Shown here in pieces: positions 8,292-14,995 of a stretch of DNA of 20,968 nucleotides. The notes beneath the pieces were generated by a model. That model saw only the letters and a list, made by a program, of their open reading frames with translations. It had not been told where the DNA came from and made no database searches. The DNA is from a virus: the IMG/VR virus record IMGVR_UViG_3300042090_000224, positions 1 through 20,968 of that record; one strand, written 5' to 3'. Positions within the stretch are counted from its first letter, which is position 1, and every line of letters starts with the position of its first letter. Made by a program: the position numbers and the translations under genes.

Positions 8292-8824
8292 GATGCCACC
8301 ACATGACGCTGGTTAAACGCATCGGAGGGAACATCAAGATTATAGGCGAATATCGCGCCGATCTGCGGATACTTGCGCCCGAACAAATTCATCTTTGCTT
8401 CGAGCCGCTTTAGCGACATCACGCCCGTTATCATCGCCATCTTGTAACCAGACACCGCGCTCATATCGTCGGTGAATTTTCGTTGAAATGCCATGAGCGC
8501 CTCGGCGTGTTTCGAAGCGCGATAATCGGGATGCACCCAATTAAACAATTCTGCGATATGCCATTCATCCGTGTACCAATACTGCTCGAACGTGAAGCAT
8601 GTCATAGCCTCGATAGCGCCGTTATCGCCGATAATACCAATTGTCGGTTTTACACCGCGCTCCGGCATTTCGGTTTTAACCGCATCCTCAACCAGTTTCA
8701 GAATCTTGCTTTCCGACAGAGGCCATAATCCATTATCGGCATGCCCAAGCAAAATCGTATCGAACATGGCAAGTTCATCGCCGTATTTCGCAATCCTTAC
8801 AACCGAAGGTGATGGCTTGCGCAT
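8285..8824 (-). CDS. GNAT-family acetyltransferase-like protein, copy 2
   Basis: 179 aa, starting at ATG 8824 with GGAGGG (8830-8835) eight bases... upstream and one base after the preceding stop. The core EQYWYTDEWHIAELFNWVHP (80-99), YR at 101-102 and the helix that follows are typical of phage-encoded GNAT proteins. It is clearly homologous to the 160-aa GNAT at 11055-11537 over this core and the later KRLEAKM..F..YPQIGAIFAYN block. In the acetyl-CoA loop, where R/Q-x-x-G-x-G/A is usual, it has R102-A-S-K105-H-A107, so the first Gly is replaced by Lys. This may weaken cofactor binding or mark a structural rather than catalytic role. The substrate is unknown; modification of a virion protein is inferred only from operon position between fibre and internal virion genes. 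Confidence 0.7.
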   Translation of the reverse strand: MRKPSPSVVRIAKYGDELAMFDTILLGHADNGLWPLSESKILKLVEDAVKTEMPERGVKPTIGIIGDNGAIEAMTCFTFEQYWYTDEWHIAELFNWVHPDYRASKHAEALMAFQRKFTDDMSAVSGYKMAMITGVMSLKRLEAKMNLFGRKYPQIGAIFAYNLDVPSDAFNQRHVVASC

Positions 8825-8825
8825 C

Positions 8826-9104
8826 TCATCCCTCCGTCGGCAAAGATTCGGGGAAATCCTTCATAGCCTCATGGCAATGATCGTAATTCTTTATATTTTG
8901 ATTGAACCATCTGAAGATAAACGTCAGAATAGCGCAACCGATGCATCCTACCCGCCTATGCTGTTGACGCATTTCGGCAAGACGTTGAGAAATTGTAAAA
9001 TGCGCGTTTCCAGCCGCCGGAATGCCTTTAACGGGGCCCAGAATCGCATTCCCCAATTCATCTATCGCTATCAGAATGGCTATGATCCGGGTTTTTGCGC
9101 TCAT
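8826..9104 (-). CDS. Small conserved phage protein with N-terminal hydrophobic helix
   Basis: 92 aa. ATG 9104 overlaps the upstream TGA (ATGA), so I chose it over a longer in-frame start at 9185 that would run deep into the preceding gene. Residues 7-23 are hydrophobic and contain IDELGNAILG; further on come TISQRL (37-42), CIGC (54-57) with a hydrophobic stretch to about 65, and DHC at 75-77. The order I-D-x-L-G-N-A, T-I-S-x-R, CxxC, DHC resembles a small phage family often found near tail or lysis genes; I recall the family by pattern only and its function is not established. It might be membrane-associated or carry a metal site (Cys54, Cys57, His76, Cys77). Holin is a weaker alternative, as it has one clear helix and many charged residues. 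Confidence 0.55.
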   Translation of the reverse strand: MSAKTRIIAILIAIDELGNAILGPVKGIPAAGNAHFTISQRLAEMRQQHRRVGCIGCAILTFIFRWFNQNIKNYDHCHEAMKDFPESLPTEG

Positions 9105-9646
9105 GGAATAGTAACCGCATTCGAGGGGATAGTCCCAATGCCACCCGCCAAAGCCCATTCCTGTACTGCTGCGATATAAGTACAAATGGCTTCCGCAAAG
9201 GCCTCAAAAACCGTCACATTGGGGAAAATATGCGGCGTATCCGACATGTCAAACCATGCCATCGTCGCACCACCCCCCGGAAATGACCCCTTTAGACCGA
9301 TATAAACAATTGTACCGACAAGCTTTGTTTGTGTCGTTGCATCGCAAGCGTAATTGCCGTTCACGGTTGACGTGCCCGTTGAAGTTATGACGACACCCGC
9401 AGCAATGGCACTTGCTGCTTGCTGCGCAGGTGTTGGAGCAAGAGGAGTCGGCGTCACCGCGATAGGATTGCCGTTACCGTCAGCTTGTATAACTTGCCCG
9501 GAGGATTGAGCGGCAAGTAGCGCATTATAGGTTTCGGTTGTTATTACAACGGCATCAGAAGGCATCGTTGCATTAACAAGGCTGTTGTAAAAACCGTTCG
9601 TGGTTTTCGAGTAGTAAATAATGGCGGCAGGAGGGGATGTTGTCAT
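9101..9646 (-). CDS. Tail fibre assembly-like / DUF4376-type protein
   Basis: 181 aa. The N-terminal part reads like fibre-assembly (Tfa-type) proteins: IIYYSKTTNGFY, then SDAVVITTETYNALLAAQSS and a GNPIAV strand. A Pro/Ala linker (about residues 70-85) leads to a C-terminal DUF4376-like domain (NYACDATTQTKLVGTIVYIG, later MAWFDMSD and EAFAEAICTYIAAVQEW). It lies four bases after the gp53-like fibre gene, the classic place for a fibre chaperone or fibre-tip partner. I chose ATG 9646; a TTG at 9661 adds five residues and overlaps the fibre stop, which is possible but less likely. It probably helps fold, or becomes part of, the neighbouring fibre. Confidence 0.62.
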   Translation of the reverse strand: MTTSPPAAIIYYSKTTNGFYNSLVNATMPSDAVVITTETYNALLAAQSSGQVIQADGNGNPIAVTPTPLAPTPAQQAASAIAAGVVITSTGTSTVNGNYACDATTQTKLVGTIVYIGLKGSFPGGGATMAWFDMSDTPHIFPNVTVFEAFAEAICTYIAAVQEWALAGGIGTIPSNAVTIP

Positions 9647-9650
9647 TGAA

Positions 9651-10967
9651 CTAATTTCCAATCGCTATCCAGTTAAAATTGCATGTGCCGTTTGAGCGAT
9701 TGACGACAGAAAAACCGGAAGTAGACTGCGAAGAAATATACCATCCGTTGATAAAATCCGGACTACTTCCGCCCCAACCGCTCTGAGAGGCTCCTAGAGA
9801 GAAAAAATTATTGGGAAAAGTGACGGGGAAAGTAACATTGGTTGTCAATGAATCTGCGCTTTGAACGGAGCCCCATTGTATTATCAGGCCATCGGTAGTT
9901 CTTGTGTAGCCGTTCGCACCAATGCTGTGACTGCCGAACGAAACGACTCCAGAACTGTTTATGGTTGTCGATTGATTATATCCAAGAGTCATCGTGCCGC
10001 CCGAAGCAGCGGTAATGAAATTCCGATTGTTGGCTGAATCTTGCAGATTAAAATTATTAGAAGAACTCGCGTTAACAAACACAGTCCATGTTGCGGAACC
10101 GTTTTCAGAGAGAGTTATGGCCTGCGACTGTCCGGAAGGCGCATTGATTACGATGCCTGCCTGATTCGATCCTGTGCTTCCGAAATAAGCTTGCGTTGCG
10201 GATGCAGAAACTACATTTAGTGGGTAGGTTAATGTAGCCGTGCCGATACCGACGTTGCCGCTTTGACCTAGATAAGTAGTTTGCGCCGGGCCGAGGGTTA
10301 GATCGCCGCCAGTCGTAGCGGTGAGAAAGTTCTCAGATCCAGCATCATCATACAATACAAAGGTAGAGCCAGTCCATCCAAGCTTATACTTAGTTGTACC
10401 TGCATCTTGAAACACAACCAATGACTGATTGCCACCGGCAGCGTTATTAATTGTTACTACCGAAGAATTAGCCCCCATGCTGCCGAAATACGCCTGACTA
10501 CTCCCTGCTTGAACAACACTTAAATTCCCATCAATTGTCACCGTTCCAGTAAATGTCGGACTCGTCGAGAGCACTCCAACGATAAAAGCGGTGCCCGTAT
10601 TCGTGCTGATGAAAACAAGCGCAGTCTCACCTTGTGGAATTGCAACTCCAGCTCCGCCCGTCGGCATGGCGGTCAGCGTAAACGCACCGGTCGTGGCGTT
10701 GTTAACGACGTAAAATCCCGCGCCAGTAGGCCAAATTACGTCAATGCTTCCGGTCAAAACACCCGTGAAATTGTAATAGAGATTTTCGGCTTGCGCTGCC
10801 GTTAGGGTAACATTGATCCCACCGGCAACCGATAGAGTGAGATTTCCGCCGAGATTGTTATCGAGGATGGAAAAAACATCGTTGTTAAGTTTTTGACCCC
10901 AAGTTCCGACGTCGCCGCCCGTTTGGGCTAACAGCAAACCTCTATTTGGGGTAGATGCGTCGGCCAA
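9651..10967 (-). CDS. Tail fibre with gp53-like C-terminal domain
   Basis: 438 aa, predicted to start at TTG 10967; no ATG lies near, and AAGGGAG (10974-10980) is ideally spaced. Residues 1-145 are the virion-attachment type (NRGLLLAQTGGDVGTWGQKLN, a common podovirus fibre start). Two degenerate tandem repeats follow (about 149-245 and 250-343), each beginning with SQAYFGS or TQAYFGS and ending in a GG(D/T)(L/M)TLG..T strand; VGIGTATL at 239-246 is a fibre-type motif. Residues about 349-438 match the tail fibre gp53-like C-terminal domain: GLIIQWGSVQ, TNVTFPVTFPNNFFS, and the ending CNFNWIAIGN. There is no signal peptide and only one cysteine, unlike the two other fibres in the window. It is the first gene after a strong promoter and probably the main receptor-binding fibre. 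Confidence 0.82.
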   Translation of the reverse strand: MADASTPNRGLLLAQTGGDVGTWGQKLNNDVFSILDNNLGGNLTLSVAGGINVTLTAAQAENLYYNFTGVLTGSIDVIWPTGAGFYVVNNATTGAFTLTAMPTGGAGVAIPQGETALVFISTNTGTAFIVGVLSTSPTFTGTVTIDGNLSVVQAGSSQAYFGSMGANSSVVTINNAAGGNQSLVVFQDAGTTKYKLGWTGSTFVLYDDAGSENFLTATTGGDLTLGPAQTTYLGQSGNVGIGTATLTYPLNVVSASATQAYFGSTGSNQAGIVINAPSGQSQAITLSENGSATWTVFVNASSSNNFNLQDSANNRNFITAASGGTMTLGYNQSTTINSSGVVSFGSHSIGANGYTRTTDGLIIQWGSVQSADSLTTNVTFPVTFPNNFFSLGASQSGWGGSSPDFINGWYISSQSTSGFSVVNRSNGTCNFNWIAIGN

Positions 10968-10973
10968 AGGTTT

Positions 10974-10980
10974 CTCCCTT
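10974..10980 (-). promoter_or_regulatory. Shine-Dalgarno AAGGGAG fixing a TTG start
   Basis: The minus strand reads AAGGGAG, six bases, then TTG 10967. No ATG or GTG in frame lies nearby, so this strong site is what supports the TTG start of the gp53-like fibre. Confidence 0.7.
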
Positions 10981-10992
10981 CGTAAATAGCAA

Positions 10993-11018
10993 GGGAGCGT
11001 CCCAATTGGCCATACGGC
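10993..11018 (-). promoter_or_regulatory. Leader element copy 1 (GCCGTATGGCCA ... GGGACGCTCCC)
   Basis: The minus strand has GCCGTATGGCCA (11007-11018), then GGGACGCTCCC (10993-11003), a four-base-pair hairpin with a CGC loop. It starts 11 bases after the TATAAT box, so at about +6 of the predicted transcript, and ends before the ribosome-binding site. Copy 2 lies at 1637-1662. Finding the element in both substantial gaps, each time between a -10 box and a fibre unit, argues against chance. Its function is unknown. Confidence 0.55.
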
Positions 11019-11029
11019 TCAACGCATTT

Positions 11030-11058
11030 ATTATAAACTTCACTGGCTTGAAAGTCAA
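11030..11058 (-). promoter_or_regulatory. Strong sigma-70 promoter driving the fibre cassette
   Basis: On the minus strand TTGACT (11053-11058, five of six consensus bases) and TATAAT (11030-11035, perfect) are separated by exactly 17 bases. The -35 box overlaps the stop codon of the upstream GNAT gene. Predicted transcription start is near 11023, giving a leader of about 56 bases to TTG 10967. It implies that the fibre and following genes can be read by host RNA polymerase independently of upstream late transcription. Confidence 0.7.
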
Positions 11059-11537
11059 TTTCTTGCCGCAACAGTCGCATCAATCGGCGCATTATTATAC
11101 AGAAACAAACCGCCCATGACAGGCACAAGCCGCTTGAGGAGCCGTATCTTCGCCTCGGTGCGCTTGTTCATAACCGCGCCAATCACCAGAGGAATCGTCA
11201 TATTATCGGAGCACCATTTAGAAAACTCCACCATCTTCGCCGCATGGCCGTTTTTGCGATACGCTGGATGAACGAAATTCCATAATTCATTCAGGTGCCA
11301 GTCTTCGCTGTACCACGCTTGCGTAATCGCCAGACCAACCGTTGCCTCCACGCCGTTCATACCATCAACAACGCCAACAATTCCGCCTTCATGGCGCGTC
11401 CCTTGAGCCATATGCGCCCGTACTTTGCGGTCACTAAAGCTAAACGTGCCAGCCTCACGGTGCATCAGCATCAGCAAATTATAGATCGCCGGTTCGTCTG
11501 ATTCTGTGGCTATGCGGACGCCGAGAAAGGTTGGCAT
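11055..11537 (-). CDS. GNAT-family acetyltransferase-like protein, copy 1
   Basis: 160 aa. Core: AWYSEDWHLNELWNFVHPAY (74-93) followed by R94-K-N-G97-H-A99, which fits the R/Q-x-x-G-x-G/A acetyl-CoA loop, then a helix (KMVEFSKW). A C-terminal block has NKRTEAKIRLL and MGGLFLYNNAP. It is paralogous to the protein at 8285-8824: the W-Y-x(3)-W-H-x(2)-E-L-x-N-x-V-H-P-x-Y-R string is shared, as is the closing Gly-x-hydrophobic-Phe-x-Tyr-Asn segment. The start at ATG 11537 follows the upstream stop by three bases. Phages often carry such GNATs next to structural genes; the target is not established. Unlike copy 2 it keeps the canonical loop Gly, so it is the better candidate for activity. Confidence 0.72.
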   Translation of the reverse strand: MPTFLGVRIATESDEPAIYNLLMLMHREAGTFSFSDRKVRAHMAQGTRHEGGIVGVVDGMNGVEATVGLAITQAWYSEDWHLNELWNFVHPAYRKNGHAAKMVEFSKWCSDNMTIPLVIGAVMNKRTEAKIRLLKRLVPVMGGLFLYNNAPIDATVAARN

Positions 11538-11540
11538 GAT

Positions 11541-12041
11541 CTATTTCTTCGGATTTGGTAAGCGTTTAAGGGTTTTTATGTTGTGAGCACGCATTTTTTT
11601 GCAAAAATCATCAAGAATTTTGTGGCCTCGCGCCATCGAACCGTTCCCGATACGGAAAATTGTTTGCGGCTTCACAACGTACTCACCACCCGCAATTACC
11701 ACATCGGCCTTTCCCGATTTTCCGCCCTTCGCCAGCGCCGTGTTTTCGTTATACGGTGCCGGAGGACGGGGCAAATTTGCGCCATGGTTCATGCGCGGCA
11801 ACGTTGTGCCATACGGCCCTGTTTTCAGGATCATGTCCATCATATGAGCACCAGCAAGCGAATTTCCTTGCCCGAGTCCGGCGACAACATCAGCCGGAAT
11901 AACATACGAATCCGTTGCCACGCTCGTCGGGATGCGATCCGTGCGCCCGGGAACCGAAGAATTGACAAAGCCGCCATCAGCGAAATGCTGCATCGGCAAT
12001 CCATGACCGGCCACGCCACCCTGAGATGAACATCCTATCAT
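11541..12041 (-). CDS. Conserved virion-operon protein with Gly-Gly / PADVV motifs
   Basis: 166 aa. It opens with GGVAGHGLPMQHFADGGFV, then PGRTDRIP, DSYVIPADVVAGLGQGNSLA and a helix (GAHMMDMILK); MNHGANLPRPPAP follows at about 98-110, and a second half repeats the theme (ADVVIAGGEYVVKP, IGNGSMARGHKILDDF) with a basic C-terminus. This organisation (a 'do not exceed' Gly-rich lead, then a Y/V-V-x-P segment before an alpha helix, twice) is common in podovirus genomes but has no assigned function that I know. The GGVAGH..DGG and ANLP motifs also occur in the 1184-aa virion protein, suggesting a shared module or binding partner. ATG 12041 overlaps the preceding stop (ATGA). Confidence 0.62.
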   Translation of the reverse strand: MIGCSSQGGVAGHGLPMQHFADGGFVNSSVPGRTDRIPTSVATDSYVIPADVVAGLGQGNSLAGAHMMDMILKTGPYGTTLPRMNHGANLPRPPAPYNENTALAKGGKSGKADVVIAGGEYVVKPQTIFRIGNGSMARGHKILDDFCKKMRAHNIKTLKRLPNPKK

Positions 12042-12364
12042 TTTTTCACCTTTTTCTTTTTATCCTTCTTTTTCAACTTCTTAGGCTTCTCCACTTCACG
12101 TGAAGACATTTCTTTTTCCGCCATCTGTTCGATTGAGATTTTCTGTTCGGATACCGCCTCCCATATTTCACCTAACGCCGTATCCTTGCGGCGGCAAGCC
12201 ACATAATCGCCGCGCTGATAATTATGCAACCGCGTTAATGGGAGCGATGTAATCTCGACAATCACGGCATCGTCCGTTACCACGCGCCGGATAACTGCCC
12301 TCAATTTTTCGTTAGGGAGTTGAACGATAAGATAACCATCTTCAGCAGGATGAAATTTAGCCAT
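12038..12364 (-). CDS. Hypothetical protein with lysine-rich C-terminal tail
   Basis: 108 aa, not recognised. Residues 1-70 look like a compact mostly beta domain (DGYLIVQLPNEKLRAVIRRV, then VIVEITSLPL and GDYVACRRK). Residues about 85-108 form a very basic tail with runs of Lys, likely disordered and able to bind DNA, RNA or an acidic partner. It begins nine bases after the short fibre-like gene with GAGAG close upstream, and ends by overlapping the next ATG. A virion or assembly role is suggested only by position. Confidence 0.5.
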   Translation of the reverse strand: MAKFHPAEDGYLIVQLPNEKLRAVIRRVVTDDAVIVEITSLPLTRLHNYQRGDYVACRRKDTALGEIWEAVSEQKISIEQMAEKEMSSREVEKPKKLKKKDKKKKVKK

Positions 12365-12373
12365 AGTCTCTCG

Positions 12374-12685
12374 CTAGGTTGCAGGTGTTGAGCTTGTCAA
12401 CACTCCTCCGACAAATGTCATCGACCCATTCGATCCGCCGCCAGTAAGTTTTGCCGTTGTGATGGTTGCGCTGATTCCTGTTCCTGTCGAAAGCACAACT
12501 TTGCCGCTGCCGCTTGCGCCTGTAATCGCCGTGCCGTCAATTTTAGCAATCGTTGGGTTTGGGTAAGTTCCGGTTAAATCGCCACCAGCGGCCATCGTAA
12601 GATTGCCAAGCGTTATGTTGAGTTGCCCGAGCACTTGGCTAATGCTTTGCAGCACCTGAAGAATAGAGGCGACATTTGTATCCAT
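12374..12685 (-). CDS. Short fibre-like structural protein (GGDLTGTYPNPT motif)
   Basis: 103 aa from ATG 12685, which overlaps the stop of the gp10-like gene (TAATG) and has GGAGAA upstream; a longer frame to 12739 would run into that gene, so I rejected it. Residues 1-30 look like an amphipathic, coiled-coil-type helix (VASILQVLQSISQVLGQLN). Then AAGGDLTGTYPNPTIAKIDG, a phage fibre motif, and a C-terminal strand block with GSNGSMTFVGGVL. It resembles a fibre stump: trimerising helix, one fibre repeat and a terminal cap. It may be a minor tail spike attached to the hub encoded just upstream, or a decoration protein. Confidence 0.58.
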   Translation of the reverse strand: MDTNVASILQVLQSISQVLGQLNITLGNLTMAAGGDLTGTYPNPTIAKIDGTAITGASGSGKVVLSTGTGISATITTAKLTGGGSNGSMTFVGGVLTSSTPAT

Positions 12686-14691
12686 TAGCCAATTCTCCCT
12701 GACCGCGTCCCACGATAGCGGATAGCACCAACGCGCCAAAACGTTCCAAGACTATCGCTTTCCACCTTGATCGCCATCTGTCTCGCCCGACACCTGACCG
12801 TGATATATTGCGTTGCCTGTGTTACCGTAAATGGCCCGAAAGTCGATTGCGGCCCTCCCGGATAATTCGTCGTGTAGAGTGTGATTGTAACACTTGGGTT
12901 GCTTCCTGTCATCAAAACATCTGGAACAAGCCAATCGATGAACAAAAAGATAGTGCCGTCGCTGACATCGACATACCCGCTCTCGACGTAAACCCCCGTC
13001 ATGGGTTCCCCATCGGCATCATAACCGACTTCATGCTGTTGAATTATGCCGTCCCCATCGATACCAATGGGCGTCCCGAAAGCGTTTTCATCAATCCAGC
13101 ATGTCCGAATGAGGTTCCCGTAATCCCAAAGGTTTTCCAGAATGTTGAATTTGCCATAAGTATCGATCTCGCCGGTTCCGCCGCTTAGGGAAGGAAAGAA
13201 AAATGCCCATTCATTAAACAGGGAATTACCTGCCATGAATGACTTATCGGCATTCGAGTAATCTATATTATTGAATATGTTATCAAATATAGGACACGGC
13301 AATGGCTGAACCGGTGTCGTTCCGTAAACATAGAAGCCGCTATGAGAAGCCCAAAAGGCATTCCCTCCCAGAAGAACATTTGCTTTCGGCGCAAGCAAGC
13401 CGCAATTCTGGCCAACGGTTGTTATACTGTAGATAAACGGCTGATTGGTGTACTGCATCGACCATAAATCAAGATCAGTCCAGATCAATCCGTATTGCTG
13501 CGCCTGTAGACCGCCGACAATGCGAGAGCCGCGCGATAGTCGATAACTCCCTGCCTGATTTGTAACTGTTGGCGTCCAATCCGTAATATCGCCGTTATCG
13601 CACCACGCCACCAGCAGAGGGTCTTGCACGTCCATAACTGAACTGCCCAGCAAAACAACTTGCGCGGCTGGCATAGACACAAACATGGCTGCGTTGACCG
13701 TGGGGGCGTTATCTACGATCTCCGCAACATTGCCTATGGCAGTCGGTGGCACCCACTGGTAGAGGCTGCCATTGGTCGGAACGGCCACAAGATTCTGTCC
13801 AAAATTATCCAGGAACCAGTTTCTCGCTGGTAAAGTTCCTTCGGACGTTCCTATGCCATACGGGCCTTCCCCGTAACCGCCGCCACCATATCCTGACAAA
13901 ATCGTGTCTGAAACAGGGCCGGAGGATAAGAAATATTGAATCTGAACATTGCCGCCGTTTTCGCTGCCTGTCGTGCTGCTCGTCGCCGAGTCCGCAGCAA
14001 TGAACGTAAAGTTATTTGCATCGATAATGCTGTTAACAAGATACTGTCCTAACAAAGTAATGCCGCCAACGGTCGTGCTGACACTGACATAAAACTTGCC
14101 GTTAACAGCCAAACCATGATTATCAAGCGTTACCTGAACGGTTGTCGATGTGTTGGCGGTGGTGAACAACGGAACTGCGCCGCCATCGGTAATATTCGAA
14201 GTGGCAGGTGATGCCGCTATAATCGTGAAATGCGTTGCATCGACGCTTGTAGTGACCTCATAAACGCCTGACAGGACAATGCCGCCAACTGAAACGGGGA
14301 CAAAGATATTGAGATAATCCCCGGCATCAGGAGAGTAAGTTGAGTCTTTAACCGTCACCACGGCAGAACTGATCGTAGTTGTAAAATCAGGGGAAATATT
14401 TGAAGTTTCTTCAAGCGGCGTGATGTACGAAAGATTTCCTCCCGTAAAAATCATCAGGTTTGAATTGGTGCCGATGGCAAGATAGTTATAGGATTGCAAA
14501 TCGCTGAACGCATGAAGGCCGCGCGCCACGCCGGAAACTGGCGTTGAATCGAGACTGACCCAACCGCCGATTTTTTCCGGCAAACCTGTTCGCCAGCGCA
14601 TAAGGTTTCCGGCTGACCATCCGCCTTCATTCAAGGTTTGCGAGGCAGTTGTGACGATGCCAGGACGTAGAGTAATTTTTTGAAGAGGCAT
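12685..14691 (-). CDS. P22 gp10-like packaged-DNA stabilisation / tail hub protein with inserted paired beta module
   Basis: 668 aa. The N-terminus (ITLRPGIVTTASQTLNEGGW, then NLMRWRTGLPEKIGGW, residues 6-44) is typical of the gp10-like family that plugs the portal and builds the short-tail hub, and LHAFSDLQSYNYLAIGTNSN follows. Residues about 101-254 are an insertion of two related beta repeats, nearly the same as residues 102-255 of the adaptor-like protein at 17687-18871. The rest is beta-rich with Trp motifs (NWFLDNFGQNLVAVP, GLIWTDLDLWSMQY, WASHSGFYVYG, NEWAFFFPS), fitting a propeller-like fold, and a C-terminal domain ends in TFWRVGAIRYRGTR. It starts at ATG 14691 sharing one base with the upstream TAA. 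The function is inferred from family and from its place among head-tail junction genes. Confidence 0.72.
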   Translation of the reverse strand: MPLQKITLRPGIVTTASQTLNEGGWSAGNLMRWRTGLPEKIGGWVSLDSTPVSGVARGLHAFSDLQSYNYLAIGTNSNLMIFTGGNLSYITPLEETSNISPDFTTTISSAVVTVKDSTYSPDAGDYLNIFVPVSVGGIVLSGVYEVTTSVDATHFTIIAASPATSNITDGGAVPLFTTANTSTTVQVTLDNHGLAVNGKFYVSVSTTVGGITLLGQYLVNSIIDANNFTFIAADSATSSTTGSENGGNVQIQYFLSSGPVSDTILSGYGGGGYGEGPYGIGTSEGTLPARNWFLDNFGQNLVAVPTNGSLYQWVPPTAIGNVAEIVDNAPTVNAAMFVSMPAAQVVLLGSSVMDVQDPLLVAWCDNGDITDWTPTVTNQAGSYRLSRGSRIVGGLQAQQYGLIWTDLDLWSMQYTNQPFIYSITTVGQNCGLLAPKANVLLGGNAFWASHSGFYVYGTTPVQPLPCPIFDNIFNNIDYSNADKSFMAGNSLFNEWAFFFPSLSGGTGEIDTYGKFNILENLWDYGNLIRTCWIDENAFGTPIGIDGDGIIQQHEVGYDADGEPMTGVYVESGYVDVSDGTIFLFIDWLVPDVLMTGSNPSVTITLYTTNYPGGPQSTFGPFTVTQATQYITVRCRARQMAIKVESDSLGTFWRVGAIRYRGTRSGRIG
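13930..14391 (-). repeat. Paired beta module, copy in the gp10-like protein
   Basis: Residues about 101-254. Two sub-repeats share V(S/T)..GGI.L...Y.V......D...FT..AA. The copy at 18107-18568 is about half identical by eye, including GGITL and DANNFT blocks. The fold is unknown; it looks like two small Ig- or OB-like beta domains. Confidence 0.7.
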
Positions 14692-14993
14692 TAGATCACC
14701 CCATTCATTATATCTCTTGCTGAATCCTCAGATATCCACCGTCTAACAACCGCAGCCGTCCAAGATGGCAAAAGAGTCATGGGAATTGCGACGCCGTTCT
14801 TCATAGCCCTGAAAAATTCACCTTCTTTGTTCCAAACAATCATTAAATAGCCGTCAACATTTCCGGTTCTTTCCCAGCAAATACGAAGATTCTCCAAAGC
14901 TTTCTTTAACTCGTCGTCATTCTGACTTTCAACTCGGAAAGACGATATGTTCTTATCTTTAAAGGTTATTTTCCCAATCTTACAATGGCTCAT
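14691..14993 (-). CDS. Small hypothetical protein
   Basis: 100 aa, not recognised with certainty. It has an N-terminal strand pair (KIGKITFKDKNI), an acidic/amphipathic helix (DDELKKALENLRICWERTG), a DGYLMIVWNKEGEFFRAM beta hairpin, and a C-terminal helix (AVVRRWISEDSARDIM). ATG 14993 is preceded by GGGGG two codons upstream and lies two bases after the adaptor gene; its end shares a base with the gp10-like start. This tight coupling between two junction genes suggests an assembly or minor virion role. Confidence 0.5.
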   Translation of the reverse strand: MSHCKIGKITFKDKNISSFRVESQNDDELKKALENLRICWERTGNVDGYLMIVWNKEGEFFRAMKNGVAIPMTLLPSWTAAVVRRWISEDSARDIMNGVI

Positions 14994-14995
14994 TG

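Noticed and set aside
8571-9179. A 202-residue plus-strand open frame
   Set aside because: It overlaps three well-supported minus-strand genes and its product shows no domain or compositional sense.
9651-10967. Diversity-generating retroelement target in the fibre
   Set aside because: I see no reverse transcriptase and no template repeat in the window, and the fibre end matches a gp53-like domain and not a C-type lectin fold.
10993-11018. An intrinsic terminator
   Set aside because: The hairpin is only four base pairs and no U-run follows; it lies downstream of a strong promoter and before a ribosome-binding site.
11583-12029. A 148-residue plus-strand open frame
   Set aside because: It is wholly antisense to the 166-aa conserved protein, and is rich in Arg, His and Cys as expected of an antisense shadow.
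11808-13864. Further matches to GCCGTATGGC or CCGTATGGC at about 11808-11818 and 13855-13864
   Set aside because: Both are inside genes and encode Pro-Tyr-Gly in frame; neither has the second GGG.CGCTCC block or a TATA box, so I do not count them as leader elements.
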